In this document: piece by piece, positions 9,032 through 17,110 of the stretch
How positions within the stretch are numbered: position 1 is the stretch's first letter
Layout of the letters: the number at the start of each line of letters is the position of its first letter
Position numbers and translations under genes: made by a program
Notes under the pieces: model-generated
What the model was told of the DNA's origin: nothing
Databases searched by the model: none
The model's input: only the letters and a program-made list of their open reading frames with translations
Assembly (NCBI GenBank): GCA_002092835.1
Contig: LVWL01000018.1
Span: 310,001 to 374,000 of the forward strand
DNA from: Campylobacter concisus
GTDB taxonomy: Bacteria > Campylobacterota > Campylobacteria > Campylobacterales > Campylobacteraceae
Reading direction: 5' to 3'
DNA: 64,000 nucleotides

Positions 9032-10681
9032 ATGAACGTAGGAAATTCTTTGAATATATCAAATACTTCGGTTCAAACTGGACAAAATACTGCTCAAAAT
9101 GTGCCAGTTCGTAAAAATGAAGGCTCGCTTTTTAAAAATCAGCCAAGCGTACAAACGCCTAGTGAGCAAAGCATTTCAGAGACACTTGATAATGTTGGGA
9201 AACTCGTTGCAAGAGTGCTTGATGATCTAAAAAGCGCTTCAAGTCTTAGCAAGGCTGAACAAATTTTATCTCAGGCAAAAGACACGAAAATCTCTCCAAA
9301 TTTAGCCAGCGAGCTATCAGACCTTGCAAAAAGTTTAGAAGCAGAAGCAGCGCAAAATGAAAATAGTGAGATAAAGAGCCTTGCACTAAAGCTAAAAGAA
9401 TTTCTAAAACCAATAGCCGATCTAAAAGCCGGCTCACTAAATGATCAGATCAAAAACTCAGGCGTAATGCTTGAAGCAAATTTAAAACACGCACTTAGCC
9501 CAGAGAAGCTTCCAAGCTCGGTTCAGAAGCTACTAAGCGATATAAAAAATCTCTCAAGCGGGAATTTACTAAATCAAATTTTAACCCTAAGTGATGAAAA
9601 ATTAGACAATCAAAATTCTTTTTCAAAACTTGCTTCTATACTTGAAAAAGCGAGCAATGACGCAAAAAACATCCTTGATAACTCAAGCATAAAAACCCTT
9701 TTAAAAGATGTTGATAAGCTTGATAGTGTGGTTAAATTTTTAGATAAAAATTTTTCAAAAGATCAAAATGGCGAGCTAGTAAAAAATCAAATAGGCAAAA
9801 TGCAAAATTTCATCTCAAATTTAAGCGAGAAAGTCGCAAGCCTAGCAAATGAAAAGCTAAATCAAAATTTTGGTTTTAGCCAAAATCACAAAGAGCTAAA
9901 AACTATCCTTGATAGCATAAAAAACGATCTAAAAACGCTAAATAATATAGGCGATGAAGCAGGGCTTGTAAAGGCATTTAATGAGATGAGCGATGTTTCA
10001 AAGGATGGTAGCTTGCAAGATAAGCTCCAAAGCGCGGCGAGGCGTCTTGCTCATAGCCTAAGTCTTGCTGATGCTAAGGCAAGTTTGGCTAAAAATGAAC
10101 TAAGTGAGAGCAAGGCGCTTTTAAAACAACTAAATCTCGCTACAAACGATATAAATAATATTACGACTAAAAATAGCAACGAAATTTCAAAGGTGCTAAG
10201 CCAAGATATAAAAAGTACACTTTTAAATATCAGTGAAAAGAGTCAAAATCCGCAAAGCGTAAATGCTGCAAATAAGATGATTTCGCAGATCGAGATGCAT
10301 CAAATGATATCAAGCCTTCAAGGCGGGATCCAAACTTATATGCCTTATATTTGGGACGGCGTTGAGGGTGGAAATATCGCATTTAAGCAAGGCAAAAAGG
10401 ATAAATTTTACGCTCAGATCGATCTAAATTTTAAGAAATTTGGACAGATAAATGTGATGGTTGGACTTATTGATAAAAGGTACATTGATCTCTCGGTAGC
10501 TACGCAAACAAATGAGTTTAAGGAGCTAATCCTCTCAAACTCTAGCGAATTAAAACAAGCAATATCAAAGCTTGGACTTATAGTTTCAAACTTTAATATA
10601 AAAACTTTGTCAAAAGTGAAGCTAAATGATAGATTTAAAAAATTTGGTGGCCTTGATGTGGGCTTTGATAAGAAAATTTAA
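9032..10681 (+). CDS. FliK-like protein (hook-length-control C-terminal domain)
   Basis: A 549-residue, Ser/Asn/Lys/Leu-rich, mostly helical protein without a signal peptide. Residues 1-430 are low-complexity amphipathic helix. The last about 110 residues form a compact alpha/beta domain (YAQIDLNFKKFGQINVMVGL, then IDLSVATQTNEFKELI and a Leu/Ile-rich close) with the spacing of the FliK C-terminal domain that touches FlhB. It overlaps flhX by one base (TAATG), and this pairing of a FliK-like protein with a FlhB C-terminal paralogue supports a flagellar export role. It corresponds in position to C. jejuni Cj0849c; the main FliK is encoded elsewhere. Confidence 0.6.
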   Translation: MNVGNSLNISNTSVQTGQNTAQNVPVRKNEGSLFKNQPSVQTPSEQSISETLDNVGKLVARVLDDLKSASSLSKAEQILSQAKDTKISPNLASELSDLAKSLEAEAAQNENSEIKSLALKLKEFLKPIADLKAGSLNDQIKNSGVMLEANLKHALSPEKLPSSVQKLLSDIKNLSSGNLLNQILTLSDEKLDNQNSFSKLASILEKASNDAKNILDNSSIKTLLKDVDKLDSVVKFLDKNFSKDQNGELVKNQIGKMQNFISNLSEKVASLANEKLNQNFGFSQNHKELKTILDSIKNDLKTLNNIGDEAGLVKAFNEMSDVSKDGSLQDKLQSAARRLAHSLSLADAKASLAKNELSESKALLKQLNLATNDINNITTKNSNEISKVLSQDIKSTLLNISEKSQNPQSVNAANKMISQIEMHQMISSLQGGIQTYMPYIWDGVEGGNIAFKQGKKDKFYAQIDLNFKKFGQINVMVGLIDKRYIDLSVATQTNEFKELILSNSSELKQAISKLGLIVSNFNIKTLSKVKLNDRFKKFGGLDVGFDKKI

Positions 10682-10941
10682 TGCAAGTAAATAAGAAAAA
10701 AGCAGTAGCTCTTGGCTACAACAGATCTAAAGATAATGCTCCAAGAGTGCTGGCTAGTGGCGCTGGTGAGATAGCAAATAGAATAATTGATCTTGCAAAA
10801 GAACATGATATACCGATCAAAGAGGATCCTGATCTTATTGAAATTTTAAGCAAGGTTGAAGTTGATCAAGAAATTCCACCAAATTTATATAAAGCTGTTG
10901 CTGAAATTTTTAGCTTTTTATATAAGATCACAAAGAAATGA
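10681..10941 (+). CDS. flhX: FlhX: stand-alone FlhB C-terminal-domain homologue
   Basis: An 86-residue soluble protein matching the cytoplasmic C-terminal domain of FlhB/YscU: KKAVALGYNRSKDNAPRVLASG, IIDLAKEHDIPIKEDP and IPPNLYKAVAEIFSFLY. It begins after the point where FlhB would have its Asn-Pro-Thr-His autocleavage site, so it resembles the cleaved FlhB-CC fragment. In Helicobacter the FlhX family can replace that fragment in flagellar export switching. It is co-transcribed with the FliK-like gene. Confidence 0.8.
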   Translation: MQVNKKKAVALGYNRSKDNAPRVLASGAGEIANRIIDLAKEHDIPIKEDPDLIEILSKVEVDQEIPPNLYKAVAEIFSFLYKITKK

Positions 10942-10950
10942 TCTATAAAT

Positions 10951-10971
10951 TTGCTTAAAAATTAGCAAGGC
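10951..10971 (+). terminator. Weak hairpin after flhX
   Basis: TTTGCT and AGCAA flank an AT-rich loop just after the flhX stop. The stem is short and there is no long T run, so this may only attenuate. Confidence 0.25.
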
Positions 10972-11054
10972 ATATAAAGAGTGGCAGGGATATTGACGAT
11001 ATACAAAAAAAGTGGCGTAAGCTAAATATTAAATTAAAATTTTAAAGGCTATTT

Positions 11055-11624
11055 GTGGCACAAAAATTAATATTAATAGGGGCATCTACTGGCGGGCCTG
11101 GACATTTAAAAAAGTTATTAAAAAACGTAAAACTAAATGGAGCTATCATCGTGATAGCCCAGCACATGAATAAAATGTTTATAAATTCTTTTGCTATGCA
11201 AATAGGAAAAGAGTGTGGCTTGGATGTTGAAATTTTAAATGAGAGGAAAATTTTAAAAGAAAATACCGTATATGTCTGCGAGCAAAATGTAGTGGTGTCG
11301 CCAAATTTACCAATCAGTGCAAAGCCAAATACGGAAGAAAAGACTATATATACGCCAAATGTTGATGTGTTGTTTAAATCTGGAGTTGGAATTTGCAAAA
11401 GCGCAAATGTCTTAGCTATCTTGCTAACTGGCATCGGAGATGATGGTGCATCTGGGCTTGATAAGCTTTATAAGGCTGGAGCAAAATGTATAGCTGAAAA
11501 TGAAGAGAGCGCGATAGTTTATGGTATGCCAAAACGTGCAAAAGAGCTAAATCAAAGCTTAAAATCATTAAATCTAACTATGATAAAAAAAGAGCTGGAG
11601 GATTTTTTAAATGCTATTAACTAA
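11055..11624 (+). CDS. cheB: CheB-type methylesterase without receiver domain
   Basis: The enzyme removes methyl groups from chemoreceptor glutamates during adaptation. Only the catalytic domain is present (189 residues): GASTGGPGHL with Ser11, AQHMN with His37, and LLTGIGDDGASGL with the catalytic Asp near residue 130. The usual N-terminal response-regulator domain is missing, as known for Campylobacter CheB, so phosphorylation by CheA cannot control it in the standard way. It starts at GTG 11055 and overlaps cheR by 14 bases. Two chemoreceptors that could be substrates lie at 50.8-54.9 kb. Confidence 0.92.
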   Translation: MAQKLILIGASTGGPGHLKKLLKNVKLNGAIIVIAQHMNKMFINSFAMQIGKECGLDVEILNERKILKENTVYVCEQNVVVSPNLPISAKPNTEEKTIYTPNVDVLFKSGVGICKSANVLAILLTGIGDDGASGLDKLYKAGAKCIAENEESAIVYGMPKRAKELNQSLKSLNLTMIKKELEDFLNAIN

Positions 11625-12435
11625 TGACGCAAAAGATACAAAAACAATGCAAACAAATACTTCACAAGATATGGATAGTTTTAATGAATTTATGAACGTT
11701 ATCAAAACCCTTTGCGGAGTTGATCTGGAGCCAAAAAGAGATATTACATTGCAGCGAATTACCATTTTTATTAGAGATCGTCAGATAAAAAGCTTTAAAG
11801 ATCTTGTTTCGATGATAAAATATAACTCAAGCTTGCGACAAGACATTTTAAATCTAGTAACTGTAAATGAGACTTATTTTTATAGGGAGTTGCCTCAGCT
11901 TAAAGATGTGATCTATTACGCAAAGGAGCTTGGAGGAGCTAGAATTTTGTGTGCTCCTTGCTCTACTGGAGATGAGTCATATTCGCTTGCGATGCTTGCT
12001 TATGAGATGGGATTTAAACAGCATGAAATTTCAATCGTAGGTATAGATATAAACTCAGAAGCCATAGCAAGCTGTCAAAATGGTATTTTTAGTGAGAGGA
12101 GCTTGCATAGATTAAGCGATTTTCAAAAAGAGAGATTTTTTACAAAAGTCGATGATAAATTTAAGATAAAAAAAGAAATTTTACCAAGGTGCGAGTTTAA
12201 AATTTTAAATGTTTTTGATGATGCTATTTTTAATCTAGGAAAATTTGATATCGTGCTTTCAAGAAATATGATGATCTATTTTGATGATGATTTTAGATTA
12301 AAATGCGTTGAGAGGCTTCATAAGTTGCTTAAGCCAGATGGTAGGCTTTACGCTGGGCACGCTGATCTTGTGCCTTACACTCCAGCTTATGAAAAGCGCT
12401 TTTCAAATGGAACTACCTACTATCTAAAAAAATAA
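11611..12435 (+). CDS. cheR: CheR chemoreceptor methyltransferase
   Basis: CheR methylates chemoreceptor glutamates with S-adenosylmethionine. The 274-residue protein has the N-terminal helical domain with LVTVNETYFYRE, the SAM-binding motif CAPCSTGDESYSLAML, VGIDINSEAI and the downstream VLSRNMMIYFDDD. I accept the ATG at 11611 because GGAGG lies at 11597-11601; an internal ATG at 11647 is possible. It overlaps cheB, so the opposing adaptation enzymes are made together. Confidence 0.94.
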   Translation: MLLTNDAKDTKTMQTNTSQDMDSFNEFMNVIKTLCGVDLEPKRDITLQRITIFIRDRQIKSFKDLVSMIKYNSSLRQDILNLVTVNETYFYRELPQLKDVIYYAKELGGARILCAPCSTGDESYSLAMLAYEMGFKQHEISIVGIDINSEAIASCQNGIFSERSLHRLSDFQKERFFTKVDDKFKIKKEILPRCEFKILNVFDDAIFNLGKFDIVLSRNMMIYFDDDFRLKCVERLHKLLKPDGRLYAGHADLVPYTPAYEKRFSNGTTYYLKK

Positions 12436-12444
12436 AAATTTGCC

Positions 12445-12470
12445 AAGTCGCCTTTTAACTTGGGCGACTT
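12445..12470. terminator. Bidirectional terminator after cheR
   Basis: AAGTCGCC (12445-12452) and GGCGACTT (12463-12470) form an 8-base-pair stem with a 10-base loop in the 48-base gap between the convergent cheR and MFS genes, followed by AT-rich sequence. Confidence 0.65.
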
Positions 12471-12483
12471 AATTTAAAATCAA

Positions 12484-13679
12484 TCACTTTATTTTGTAGC
12501 TTTTTAATACGATGTGATAGTAAAAAGCTCCTACAAAAAAGAGGCTTCCCATAAAACTCGCAATCATCTCAACGCTAAGTCCAATATCATAAAGCAGACC
12601 AATGATAAATGAAATGAGAGCGCTAAAGCCAAGAAAAACCATATCGTTATATGCAATCACTCGGCCATAAAATTCTTTTTTGCAGTTTTGCTGAAGCATC
12701 GTATAGGTGTAGCTCCAAAGACTTGATGTGCAAAATCCAGCGAAGATAATGCCAATAAGCGATAGATAAAAATTCCAAAGCGATAAAGCCCAAATGATAA
12801 TACCAAGACCTTGACCGATATATACGAAAATAAGCGTATTTTTATTTATAAATTTGCTAAGTATGGCTGGAGCAAACATAAGTGAAATGGATCTTGAGGT
12901 ATTTAATAGTCCTATAACTAGCGATGTTGAGAGTAAATTTGCATATTTGTAATCAGCCAAAAGTGCGATCAATGCGTCATAAGCGGTAATGCCAACAAAG
13001 GCGTGCAAGAATATAAGATGCACGATGAGTCTATTTTCTTTTAGATATTTAAGCCCATTTTTGAGCATTTTTAGAGGCTTTTCTATAAATTCTGGCTTTA
13101 GACCTTGTAAATTTAAAAAATATAAAAATCCAAAGCTAAAAATGTATAGTATGCCATCAAGCAAAAATGCGCTTTTTATCCCAAAAAAATGTATATAAAC
13201 TCCCGCTAGCCCCATGCCAGCGGTGTATGAGACTGCCAGATGATAGAGTGGATCTCATTTGCGAGTTTGAGATTTTCTTTGCTTAAAATTTTTGGCAGTA
13301 CGCTCATCTCTACTTGAAAATACATTCCGCCAGTGCCATTTCTAACAAAAATAATAAGTAAAAGTAGCCATAAAAAATCAAGTGAGTCTATAAAAAGAAG
13401 CATGAAAACGCTTATCGTCTCAACTGCCATCATGATGACAAGCATTGGTTTTGGGCTAAATTTATCAACTAAAATTCCACTAAATGGAGCTATGACAACA
13501 CCTGGGATAAATGCCATCGCTGCACTTAGCGTAATTGCCCAAACAGGAGCGTCAAGCTTGATAAGAAGGGTAAAAATACCTGTGTGCGAAAACCATACGC
13601 CAAAATAGCATATAAGCTGAATGATGCTTAAGAGGCGAAAATTTTTCTCTTCTTTTAAAAGTTTAAGATATTCTTTCAA
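12484..13679 (-). pseudogene. MFS transporter, frameshifted
   Basis: A major facilitator of about 398 residues split into two frames. The upstream part (13679 down) encodes the first five or so helices, including the motif-A-like APFSGILVDKFSPKPMLV, and ends at a stop near 13206. The downstream frame encodes the remaining helices from SYTAGMGLAGVYIHFFG to the end at 12484. Adding one base near 13235-13238 (after the Trp codon of HSIIW) restores one continuous protein, so this is a single-base loss in the organism or an error in the consensus. The start is a TTG one base after the lipoprotein stop. Confidence 0.8.
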
Positions 13680-13680
13680 C

Positions 13681-14883
13681 TTATTGATTCCACATTAGCG
13701 TTATTTGCTCTATCTTTGTTTCATCTGGTATATCGTTTAGGCTTGTTATATCTTTGGCAAGTGGATTTTTTAGTGTGATTAACATATCGTGGCTATCTAT
13801 TTTTAGATAGATATTGTTTTTGTCACTACTAAATTTAGAGATAACAAGAGAATTTTTTATATCTTTGAAATTTGATTTAAGGCTGATATTTTCTGGAGTT
13901 TTAAACTCGTTTGAGTAAATTTCAATGCTTGTGATAATGCCATTTAGCAAGGTGTATTCAAAAATTCTTTCATTTTTGTTTGTTACGATGTAGCTGTTTT
14001 CTTTTTTTGTGTTATCCCGTTTTATGTTTTTTGAGCCATAAATTTTTATCACATCTCTATTTGCTGATTCGTTTGTCAGCTCTGCAAAAAAGCCTTTGCC
14101 AAAGAGATTTTTTTGATCTTTATCTTTTTTATATCGTCCACTTATGTGAGCATTTTTACAAATTTTATCGTTTGCTACTAGAAAAATTGCATTATTTATC
14201 CTATGTATGCTTAGGGCAATGCCTTTTTCATCTAAAAGGTAAAAAATTCCTTTATCGTAAAGTAGCTCCGAACTAAACTCGCAAAGTGGCGAGCCATTTT
14301 TTAATGATGAATAAAAACTTATTTTCGCACCATTTTTGCTTGGTACGATTACAATGTCTAAAAAGTTATCTTTGTTTTTAAATTTATAAAATTTAGCAAA
14401 AAAACTATCTTTGTAAGTTTTATTTACCGGCTCGAAATTATAAATTTGAGCTAGCACGCCAACTCGCTTATTTTTCTTGTCATCAAGCTGAAGAAGTGAG
14501 TTTTTATTTAGCACAAAGTAGCTAAGATTGCCATTTTCATCTTTTAAAATGATAGCACTATCATCAACATCAAATGTGCCGTTTTTTTCAACCGAGCTTA
14601 CTTCTTTATCTATAGTAAGCATTGTTTTTGTGTAGGTTTTATCTTTATTTAGCGTAATGATAGTTTTTATGCCTTCGCAGTTTGGGCAAGGCAAAATAGT
14701 GTGAAAACTACTATAAATTGAGTTTGGAAGTATTAGCTTTTCTGACTTTTTGGGTGTATTTGCCTGAACTAACGGCTTGTCTTCTTTTACTGTATTTTGT
14801 GTGCTTTGTTTTGGCTCTAAATTTTCATTTTTTGCGCAGCCAAGGATGAAAAATGAGATAAGTATGGCAAAAAGATATTTCAT
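13681..14883 (-). CDS. NlpE-like lipoprotein (long form)
   Basis: A 400-residue lipoprotein with signal peptide and lipobox ILGCAK at residues 14-19 (acylated Cys17). Residues about 55-140 match the NlpE/copper-resistance N-terminal domain, including the LPCPNCEGI loop with its CxxC and TIDKEVSSVEKNGTFDV. The remaining C-terminal half is a beta-rich domain I cannot name. NlpE proteins sense envelope or metal stress in enterics, but Campylobacter lacks the Cpx partner, so the role is open. The start at 14883 has AGGAG 6 bases upstream; a TTG at 14889 is less likely. A short paralogue lies just upstream on the same strand. Confidence 0.75.
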   Translation of the reverse strand: MKYLFAILISFFILGCAKNENLEPKQSTQNTVKEDKPLVQANTPKKSEKLILPNSIYSSFHTILPCPNCEGIKTIITLNKDKTYTKTMLTIDKEVSSVEKNGTFDVDDSAIILKDENGNLSYFVLNKNSLLQLDDKKNKRVGVLAQIYNFEPVNKTYKDSFFAKFYKFKNKDNFLDIVIVPSKNGAKISFYSSLKNGSPLCEFSSELLYDKGIFYLLDEKGIALSIHRINNAIFLVANDKICKNAHISGRYKKDKDQKNLFGKGFFAELTNESANRDVIKIYGSKNIKRDNTKKENSYIVTNKNERIFEYTLLNGIITSIEIYSNEFKTPENISLKSNFKDIKNSLVISKFSSDKNNIYLKIDSHDMLITLKNPLAKDITSLNDIPDETKIEQITLMWNQ

Positions 14884-14931
14884 TTGCAACTCCTTAAAAA
14901 TTGCAAAATTATATCATTTTGCCTTTAAAAT

Positions 14932-15360
14932 TTATTTTACGCGTTTAAAGATGTATTTATCTTTTAGCTCGCCAGTGACCTCTTTTTGATCCATATCTAG
15001 CATTTTTAGGTTCTCGCCTTCTATTTTATAAAAGCTCTTTTCTTTATACTCATCAATCGTTGTTATCACACCATTTTCGATTGAGTATTTGCCTTTGCTA
15101 ACGGCTTTGTAGTTGTCTTTTGACTTATAGTCCATCACACTTTCAAATGTGCCGTCCTTTTTTAGTATAAGGGTTGAGTCTATGCCCATGCAGCTAGCGC
15201 AAGGTAAAAATGCCTTGTAAGTGCCCTCGATGCTGCTTACTGGAGCCATGCAGCTACCTTTTACTTCACATTTGCCTTGTGGGACGTTTGCGTTTTGGCT
15301 AGATGAGGCACAACCTGCCAAAAGTAGAGCCGCACTTAGTGCAAATATAAAATTTTTCAT
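14932..15360 (-). CDS. NlpE-like lipoprotein (short form)
   Basis: A 142-residue lipoprotein with lipobox LLAGCASS (Cys17) and then one NlpE-type domain: EGTYKAFLPCASCMGIDSTL carries the same CxxC as the long paralogue downstream, followed by LKKDGTFESV and the family's closing beta strands. Residues 31-37 have two further cysteines (KCEVKGSC). The CxxC and extra cysteines suggest metal or disulfide chemistry, which the sequence does not prove. It is first in a possible transcript with the long form, 48 bases apart. Confidence 0.75.
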   Translation of the reverse strand: MKNFIFALSAALLLAGCASSSQNANVPQGKCEVKGSCMAPVSSIEGTYKAFLPCASCMGIDSTLILKKDGTFESVMDYKSKDNYKAVSKGKYSIENGVITTIDEYKEKSFYKIEGENLKMLDMDQKEVTGELKDKYIFKRVK

Positions 15361-15395
15361 GCTAATCCTTTTTGAAAATAAAATTTAAAATGTAT

Positions 15396-15401
15396 TATAA
15401 T
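15396..15401 (+). promoter_or_regulatory. -10 box of the SPFH gene
   Basis: TATAAT within TGTATTATAATACTTAAG, 39 bases before the ATG at 15441; AAGGAG lies at 15430-15435. Confidence 0.55.
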
Positions 15402-15440
15402 ACTTAAGAAAATAACAAATTATAAATTAAAGGAGTAAAA

Positions 15441-16355
15441 ATGCAAATCGAAGCATTTGGCGTTTTAGTCGTAGTTCTGGTTATCTTTGCGTTCTTGTTT
15501 TTAAAGGCTGGTATCAAGATCGTCTCACAAGCTGATAATCTACTCATTGAGCGACTTGGCAAATTTCACAAAGTGCTTGATGGCGGATTTCACATAATCA
15601 TACCATTTGTCGATCAAATAAGAGCGATAATCACCGTAAAAGAGCAGCTTGTAGACATCACAAAACAGCAAGTCATCACAAAAGATAACGTAAACATAAG
15701 CGTCGATGGTATCGTCTTTTTGAAGGTCTTTGATGCAAAAATGGCGGTTTATAATGTAGATAACTACAAGCGTGCCATAGCAAATTTAGCCATGACTACG
15801 CTTCGTGGCGAGATAGGCGCGATGAATCTTGACGATACACTAAGCTCACGTGACCGCCTAAATGCCGCACTTCAAGTGGCTCTTGGCGACGCTGCTGGCA
15901 ACTGGGGCGTAAAGATTATGCGTGTAGAAATTTCTGAAATTTCTGTTCCACTTGGCATCGAAGAGGCGATGAATATGCAGATGAAAGCTGAGCGTGAAAA
16001 ACGTGCGATCGAGCTAAAAGCCTTGGCTGAAAAAGAGGCTTTAATCCGCAATGCCGAAGCACTAAAACAAGAAAAAGTGCTTCAAGCAGAGGCGATTGAG
16101 CGTATGGCTGATGCGAAAAAATACGAGCAAATCGCTATCGCAACGGCTCAAAAAGAGGCCATGGATATGATAAATGACAGCATGAGCAAAAACGCAAATG
16201 CGGCTGAATTTCTGCTAGCGCGCGATAGAGTTGGGGCATTTAGTGAGCTAGCTAAAAATAGCTCAAAAGATAAAATTTTAGTCCCTTACGAGGCGACTGA
16301 GCTTATTGGTTCACTTAGCGTTTTGAAAAATTTCCTAGCTAAGGATAAGGCGTGA
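15441..16355 (+). CDS. SPFH/Band 7 protein (QmcA/stomatin-like)
   Basis: A 304-residue membrane-anchored scaffold protein. One N-terminal hydrophobic helix (about 6-28) is followed by the PHB/SPFH domain (IVSQADNLLIERLGKFHKVL, DNVNISVDGIVFLKV) and a long Glu/Ala/Lys-rich coiled coil (about 190-250) used for oligomerisation. Such proteins form ring assemblies in the inner membrane and regulate membrane proteases. It is coupled to an NfeD gene by a GTGA overlap, the standard pairing of these families. Confidence 0.88.
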   Translation: MQIEAFGVLVVVLVIFAFLFLKAGIKIVSQADNLLIERLGKFHKVLDGGFHIIIPFVDQIRAIITVKEQLVDITKQQVITKDNVNISVDGIVFLKVFDAKMAVYNVDNYKRAIANLAMTTLRGEIGAMNLDDTLSSRDRLNAALQVALGDAAGNWGVKIMRVEISEISVPLGIEEAMNMQMKAEREKRAIELKALAEKEALIRNAEALKQEKVLQAEAIERMADAKKYEQIAIATAQKEAMDMINDSMSKNANAAEFLLARDRVGAFSELAKNSSKDKILVPYEATELIGSLSVLKNFLAKDKA

Positions 16356-16744
16356 TCAGCCCTTTTATAATGATAGCAATCGGTGTGGTTTTGTGCATCA
16401 CCGAGTTTATCTTTTTCTCATTTTATTTGCTATTTTTTGGCATAGCTTTTATCGTAGTTGGAGCTATAAATTTTGGTTTTAGTTTTGCTTGGAGCTATCA
16501 AATTTTAATTACAGCTGCGATTGCGATTGTACTTCTTGTGCTTTTAAAAGCGCCGTTAAAGAGTAAATTTATATCCAGAAAAGAGAGCTTTAACGAGGAA
16601 TTTTTAGACGAAGCCGGAGTTGGTGAGATCAGAGAAAATATGGTCTATTTTAAAGGCACTCTTTGGAAATATGACGGAAATTTAGCTAATGGAGAGAAAG
16701 TGACGGTTCTTGGCACCAAAGGTGACAAGGTGATATTAAAATAA
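16352..16744 (+). CDS. NfeD-like membrane protein
   Basis: A 130-residue partner of the SPFH protein. It has three or four transmembrane helices (about 3-67) followed by a C-terminal OB-fold domain with GVGEIRENMVYFKGTLWKYDG and GEKVTVLGTKGDKVILK, the NfeD C-terminal signature. The protease domain of long NfeD is absent, so this is the short type. Translation starts at GTG 16352, overlapping the SPFH stop. Confidence 0.85.
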   Translation: MISPFIMIAIGVVLCITEFIFFSFYLLFFGIAFIVVGAINFGFSFAWSYQILITAAIAIVLLVLLKAPLKSKFISRKESFNEEFLDEAGVGEIRENMVYFKGTLWKYDGNLANGEKVTVLGTKGDKVILK

Positions 16745-16764
16745 AAGTGCCAAATGGCACTTTT
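16743..16764. terminator. Bidirectional terminator between nfeD-like and lipoprotein genes
   Basis: A perfect 9-base-pair inverted repeat, AAAAGTGCC and GGCACTTTT, with a 4-base loop AAAT. It overlaps the stop of the NfeD-like gene and lies directly before the end of the convergent lipoprotein gene, with A/T tracts on both sides. Confidence 0.75.
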
Positions 16765-16765
16765 A

Positions 16766-16978
16766 CTATTTTGCGTGAGCTGGGCAGCCTGCTGGCATTT
16801 GCTCATGCATCGCCCCTTGCATGCCATGATATGGGCAGCCTGGCATATTTTCTTGCATCATTTTTTGATGATGAGCACATCCGCAACTTTCTCCTTGTGG
16901 CTCAGCCGGCTTTGGCTCGTTTTTAGCACAACCAACTAAAAATAGTCCGCAGATAACGGTAAATATCACCTTTTTCAT
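16766..16978 (-). CDS. Small His/Cys/Met-rich lipoprotein
   Basis: A 70-residue lipoprotein with a lipobox FLVGCAK (Cys17) and a mature part loaded with potential metal ligands: CGCAHHQKMMQ, then GCPYHGM, MHEQM and GCPAHAK. The repeated G-C-P-x-H units look like soft-metal (copper, nickel or zinc) binding sites, but I know no named family. The start at 16978 has AAGGAG upstream; a longer reading from 17005 is a chance extension. Confidence 0.7.
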   Translation of the reverse strand: MKKVIFTVICGLFLVGCAKNEPKPAEPQGESCGCAHHQKMMQENMPGCPYHGMQGAMHEQMPAGCPAHAK

Positions 16979-17110
16979 AACTCGCTCCTTTAAAGAATTT
17001 CTCACATTTTAGCCTTTAAAAATTAATTTTTCATAACGCCTGATTTATCATATTTAAAAGCATTTTTGGCTAAACTTTCGCCCAAAAATAAGCAAAATAA
17101 AAGGTTAAAT

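Noticed and set aside
10983..11000. Possible sigma-54 promoter (TGGCAGGGATATTGAC) before cheB
   Set aside because: The -12 part lacks the invariant GC and the remaining match is weak.
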